Shown: piece after piece, positions 60,168-64,000 of the stretch | How positions within the stretch are numbered: the stretch's first letter is position 1 | How the letters are laid out: each line of letters opens with the position of its first letter | Source: Manihot esculenta | Taxonomy: Eukaryota > Streptophyta > Magnoliopsida > Malpighiales > Euphorbiaceae | Assembly: GCF_001659605.2 (NCBI RefSeq) | Contig: NC_035172.2 | Coordinates: 15,935,051 to 15,999,050 of the forward strand | Length of the DNA: 64,000 nucleotides | Reading direction: 5' to 3' | Position numbers and translations under genes: made by a program | The notes under the pieces: model-generated | Database searches by the model: none | Seen by the model: only the letters and a program-made list of their open reading frames with translations | Told to the model about the DNA's origin: nothing

Positions 60168-61608
60168 TTAACCAAGGAAATTCATGATCACCAAATGCAG
60201 CACCAAATTGCAGAGGACAAAATCAGCAAATGCGCGCTCTGGAGGTAAATCCTGTAATTTTATAAAAGAAATATCCAATTACTTGAATTTAGAAACTTAA
60301 GAAAAAAATATTACATCAACCTGCTATGAAAATTATAACTGCAATTTATTTTAATTATTTGAATAGCTTCAGTCATAATATAAGGATTGTGTCGCAAAGC
60401 TTTTTGCTTTAATATCCTTTTGCTAATCTAGGCAACATTCAAATAAGTTCATCTCTGATATAGTTATATATATATATATTAGCCTAGCAATAAACAATTG
60501 ATAAAAGAAACTATAGAAATAGTGACTTTATAATTACCATAACTTAAATATAATCATTTTAATATTGTAATTAAAAACAATGGAAATCCAAAAAAAATCC
60601 ATAAAATGGTATATTCTTTTTTTTTTTTCCTGAGAAAACAATACTTGCATTGATAATCATTCATAAAATGGTATATTAGTTAGGGGTGTATTGTGTGTGT
60701 ATATATATGTACGCATGTTGTGTTTCTGTTTGTGACTTGAAGAGAGTAGTTTAATTTTGTGTGTCCAATAGATCATAGATAGATATACAAACTGTATCAT
60801 TGGTTTTAAGTTTTGATTAGTTGACTTAGCTACCATTTTCAGATTTTTCTGCTGGAATTTAATCTTAACAGTATGATTTTTTTTTTCAACATAATACCAA
60901 ATTTATTTATTTAACCTTTATACTATCTTTTTCAACAAATGTTCTATTAATATTTATTGTTTATTTTGAACCAAAAGAGTAATAGTATTTTTATAATTGT
61001 CATGGTACTCTAGCTTTGAAACATAAATTTAGATTTCAAAAAGTATACGCATAATAAAATGATCACAATATGAAATTATTTATACATTTACTTTTAAATA
61101 ATTAGTATTTCTGATAATATAATACTATAAATATTTACAAATAGTAACAGAAAGTGCAAATTGAAAACAAAATAAACAGGTTTTTCAGAATTTTGGTTTT
61201 CAATTTCAAAAATGAAAAATGAGGCAAGTAGGAACAGAAAAGAAAACCGGAAAATCAAAGCATAAAATGTTTTTTCACAGCTAAACAAGGCCTTCAATTT
61301 CTTCTCTTTCACATCAACTAATGGAAGCATAAAGCGAACAATATGCATATTGAACTTACCTTGAATTCTTTGTTTTCTTTGTTCACTTGGATACGGAGAC
61401 AAACTGCAACAAATAAAAAGAAACTATTTACAATCCCCAGACACAATCTATCAGCTTTTTTTTTTAAAGAAAAAAAAAACACGCAAGAAAAGAGTTAATT
61501 CTATAGTGCTTCCTTCTTACCAGCAAGGACTGCTGTACCTATGCAGGAAAGTACTCCTGAAAGAAAAGAATTAAATGGAAATGATCCAACTACAGCCATG
61601 TAAACTAC
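60168..61608 (-). CDS. DAD1: DAD1, oligosaccharyltransferase small subunit (last three exons)
   Basis: Exons 61608-61521, 61403-61360 and 60251-60168 (minus) join in frame across GT-AG introns to give 71 C-terminal residues. They start [20 protein letters not shown], pass through [12 protein letters not shown], and end at [12 protein letters not shown] and [10 protein letters not shown] before TAA at 60170-60168. This is near-identical to plant DAD1 as I know it (about 115 residues in all). The part seen covers the second and third membrane segments; the first about 44 residues are missing. DAD1 is a subunit of the ER oligosaccharyltransferase, which transfers the lipid-linked glycan to Asn of nascent proteins. 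Its loss triggers cell death, hence the name. The exons look intact, so the first exon is expected beyond 64000. Confidence 0.93.
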
Positions 61609-62470
61609 CTGTAATCAGCAAAACAAGTTAAAAATGCTCCAAATTTGGACATCATAACTATAAAACATGAAAATAATGCACTCAAATGATTTAATAACAT
61701 GTGGTCCACAAAAATAAAAACATGTGATTGGAAAGTGATTATGCATTGCTTAAACAATTTTCTGGAGGTGAAGTACACAAATTCTCAGAAAATCCACATC
61801 AAAACTGGTGTTGGACTCGGACACCTATAAGAATTGCAACAAAATTTCATGTTTAATTAGAAGTTACATACATTGCTCTATTTGCAACAATTTGATGAGT
61901 GTCTTATATGCTCATGAATGAGTCTAATTGTCCGCATATGAAAATTGATGTCCTAAAATCCTGTGATGATTTCAAGTAACAAAATTATCCAATGAAAAGC
62001 CACAGAAATACACTTTTTCCACACAAGTACATAAACTAGGAAATCATTAAGAAAAATGAAACAGACAAAAAGAATGACAAGGAAAAGAAAATAACTCTCA
62101 TTCACCTCCATTTTAGGATATGCAGCAAATTTTTTGCTGATTTCTTCTGATACTAGTTCACAAGGTACATAAGGGGTTAACTGGTTATATTATATTGTGC
62201 TGGGATTGGGACACAAAAAATACATAGGTTGACACAAACATAACAAAAATAATTATTTCCCAGAAACTCAAACACAAACATTACTCACTTTAAGGTGATT
62301 TACAATTTAGTCCTTAAGCATTACCATTATTAACAAGACCGTTTCTGCATTTTTTAAAATTCATTAAAATATCCCTACCTTATACTTTCATTTATAATTT
62401 GGTCCATCTATCTATTTCAAATCTATTTTGCCGTTAAAAACTTGTAAGAAGACTGAACTGCCCATTGAAC
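61609..62470 (-). other. Probable DAD1 intron sequence
   Basis: The acceptor TGATTACAG abuts exon 61608. No match to the DAD1 N-terminal residues was found in this interval. TTTAGTCCTTAAGC at about 62309 resembles the terminal word of MULE-type MITEs, but no partner end was seen. Confidence 0.5.
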
Positions 62471-63389
62471 CTTTTCCTTCACTCAAAATCCCGAAAACCC
62501 TATTGTAGGTTATGCTCTTCTTCATATTCCATTCAATCTTTCTGCAGCATTGTTGAAATCCAACCCATCAACAGCTGTTGCCACCGATAATTATAAGATT
62601 CATAGAATTGATAAGATCATTATTCATCAAGACATGAAATAAGACATGACTGAGTTGTTTAAATATGGAGAAAATTGGACTCAAAACTAAAAACCAAGTT
62701 AAGAGGTTGAAGGGGTTAAGGATTTCGATGGAGAAGCTTGAGTCACCTTGGAAGGAGGATGTTATTAAACCAAGTAAGAAGACGATTCAAGACATTCAAG
62801 CCAAGTTTACTTCCATTGACGATCTTATTGCTATTTTGCTGATGCAGGGGAGTGGGTGTTGCAGCTTGCTGGTCCTCTTACTCATAAATGCTAGACATTG
62901 ATCACATCCAATGGGTTTATATTACTTGTTACCCAGCAATGTATACAAACTTTTCTGGGGAAATAACTCCATTGTCTTCTATTGCTTTGGCATGGCTTCT
63001 TAAAGTTTCGGTGTACTTGTCATTTCCTTGCTCTTGTAGTCTTTTTTCTTTAAAATGCTTGTCACTCTAGGTGCTTAAAAGTAATTGGTTTGGGCTTGCT
63101 AGGCATGTAGGAGTGGCTATATTTTTTTTTTCCGAGCATGTGTTGTTTGTTTAGATTATTGGAAGCGAAACTAAGCTGGGAAGAAACTGAAGATTTCCTT
63201 TAGAATGATGCATATGTTTTTTTTCCCTTTAAATTTCCAAAAGTGAGATTAACTATGATAAAGTTTTTGCAGTACAGGTGTGGATGTTGTTGAATTAAGA
63301 GTTAAACAAATTTTATAGAAATGGAGTTAAAATAGATGGGATGAGGGAGGGTGATATGGGACTTTAAACTTTTTCTCTCCTTTTATTAA
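62471..63389. other. Unclassified, transposon-like remnant
   Basis: Coding-like composition at 62600-62900 (frame with SPWKEDVIKPSKKTIQDIQA and LIAILLMQG) but no family recognised. It is likely part of, or the target of, the gypsy element that follows. Confidence 0.3.
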
Positions 63390-63845
63390 GTTTTTAACAG
63401 AATATGATGAAGGTGATCGAGTACTTGTGCATTTGAGATGAGAACAATTTCCTATAGGAATTTATCACAAGCTGAAATCTAGGAAGATTGGACCTTGTTA
63501 AGTGTTTTGAAAATCAGTTCAAATGCCTATTAATAGAGATTCCACCTGAATTGCATTTGCAAATTAGTCCAGTCTTTGATGTTTCAGACCTGTATCCTTT
63601 TGATGGATTTGATGGTGTTCCACTTTTCATTGAAGCTCGAATTCAACTGCTACCAGTTGGAAAGGATAAGATCATTGAAGAACTGTTGGATGTCAAGGAA
63701 ATTTGATCTATATGAGGCAACTAGTATTGATGATTCTTGGTGAAGTGGCTTGATGAACCAGCAAATGAAAGCACAAGGATTTCTAAAGAGCTGAAACGAG
63801 TTGATCCAACCATATATGAGGAATATGTCAAGCTTTACTCATAGG
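63390..63845 (+). pseudogene. Gypsy integrase C-terminus with chromodomain-like end
   Basis: Frames switch but read EGDRVLVHLR, then EQFPIGIYHKLKSRKIGPC and LIEIPPELHLQISPVFDVSD with LYPFDGF, the integrase C-terminal region of a chromodomain gypsy. After about 63705 another frame gives KWLDEPANEST and ELKRVDPTIYEEYVKLYS, the chromodomain-like end. Stops and at least two shifts disable it. The upstream pol is not recognisable in the window. Confidence 0.75.
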
Positions 63846-63880
63846 GGCCGAGTTTTTTTTTTTTTCTGACCCAGGGAGAA

Positions 63881-64000
63881 TGATGCAGAAGCATCCAAAT
63901 TAATTTAAGATTCCTATTTTAAGTCAGTTTTTCTTCTTTGCTCAGGATTCCTATTTTAAGTTTTCTTTCTTTATTGAGGATTCATATTTAGTAAAGTATT
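63881..64000 (+). repeat. Start of the 3' LTR of the gypsy element, runs off the window
   Basis: A polypurine word, CCCAGGGAGAA, is followed by TGATGCAGAAGCATCC, a plausible LTR start in plus orientation. GGATTCCTATTTTAAG-like words then repeat at 63910, 63946 and onward. Confidence 0.5.

Noticed and set aside
1..64000. tRNA, rRNA, snoRNA or miRNA genes
   Set aside because: None could be recognised by eye. Weak hairpins in AT-rich DNA are too common to call without a covariance search.

Overview
This is plant nuclear DNA. Two host genes with ordinary GT-AG plant introns sit at the edges, and about 58 kb of very AT-rich, transposon-packed DNA lies between them. The LTR-retrotransposon lineages, L1-type LINEs with a C-terminal RNase H, and a Mutator-like MITE fit a eudicot. 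The LTR family at 51.5-53.2 kb, with its repeated TTCGGCCGCCGAA palindrome, looks to me like elements of Euphorbiaceae such as cassava or rubber tree. That assignment is recalled and untested.

Host genes. Positions 1-1891 (minus strand) hold four exons of a C2H2 zinc-finger INDETERMINATE DOMAIN (IDD) transcription factor; its C-terminus runs off the window start. Positions 60168-61608 (minus) hold the last three exons of DAD1, the small membrane subunit of oligosaccharyltransferase. Its first exon is not between 61.6 and 64 kb, where a degraded gypsy element lies instead.

Transposon layout. 8.3-9.8 kb: inverted-ended DNA element with CCGCACTT-type motifs. 10.8-11.5 kb: MULE-type MITE with a perfect 9-bp target duplication and a (TTC)n core. 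13.3-18.3 kb: copia-1 (minus), with ACTAG target duplications. 19.1-21.9 kb: two copies of an AT-rich fold-back repeat around a Tat-like gypsy fragment. 22.3-38.0 kb: copia-2 (minus), with AAAAG target duplications. Copia-2 is the scaffold for a three-level nest. It contains a large non-autonomous LTR element (23.1-28.7 kb) whose interior is about 3.1 kb of tandem hairpin-forming repeats. A solo LTR sits inside that element's 5' LTR. A truncated Tat-like gypsy (30.2-35.3 kb) carries gag, a dimeric satellite and an antisense coiled-coil ORF, but no pol. 40.5-41.2 kb: LTR fragment of the same Tat-like family. 48.5-50.1 kb: probable gypsy LTR. 50.1-51.5 kb: copia-3 fragment. 51.5-53.2 kb: gypsy LTR. 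53.2-54.9 kb: L1 fragment (minus). 55.5-57.9 kb: chromodomain gypsy deletion derivative with GAATT target duplications. 58.2-59.5 kb: L1 3' end (plus). 63.4-64.0 kb: start of another gypsy 3' end.

No transposon reading frame seen here is intact. Most in-frame stops and both inspected primer-binding sites differ from the expected sequence by C-to-T or G-to-A changes, as expected for long-methylated DNA. The most unusual objects are the hairpin array with its 368-bp higher-order period and the gag-plus-antisense-ORF element. No tRNA, rRNA, CRISPR or prokaryote-type features were seen.
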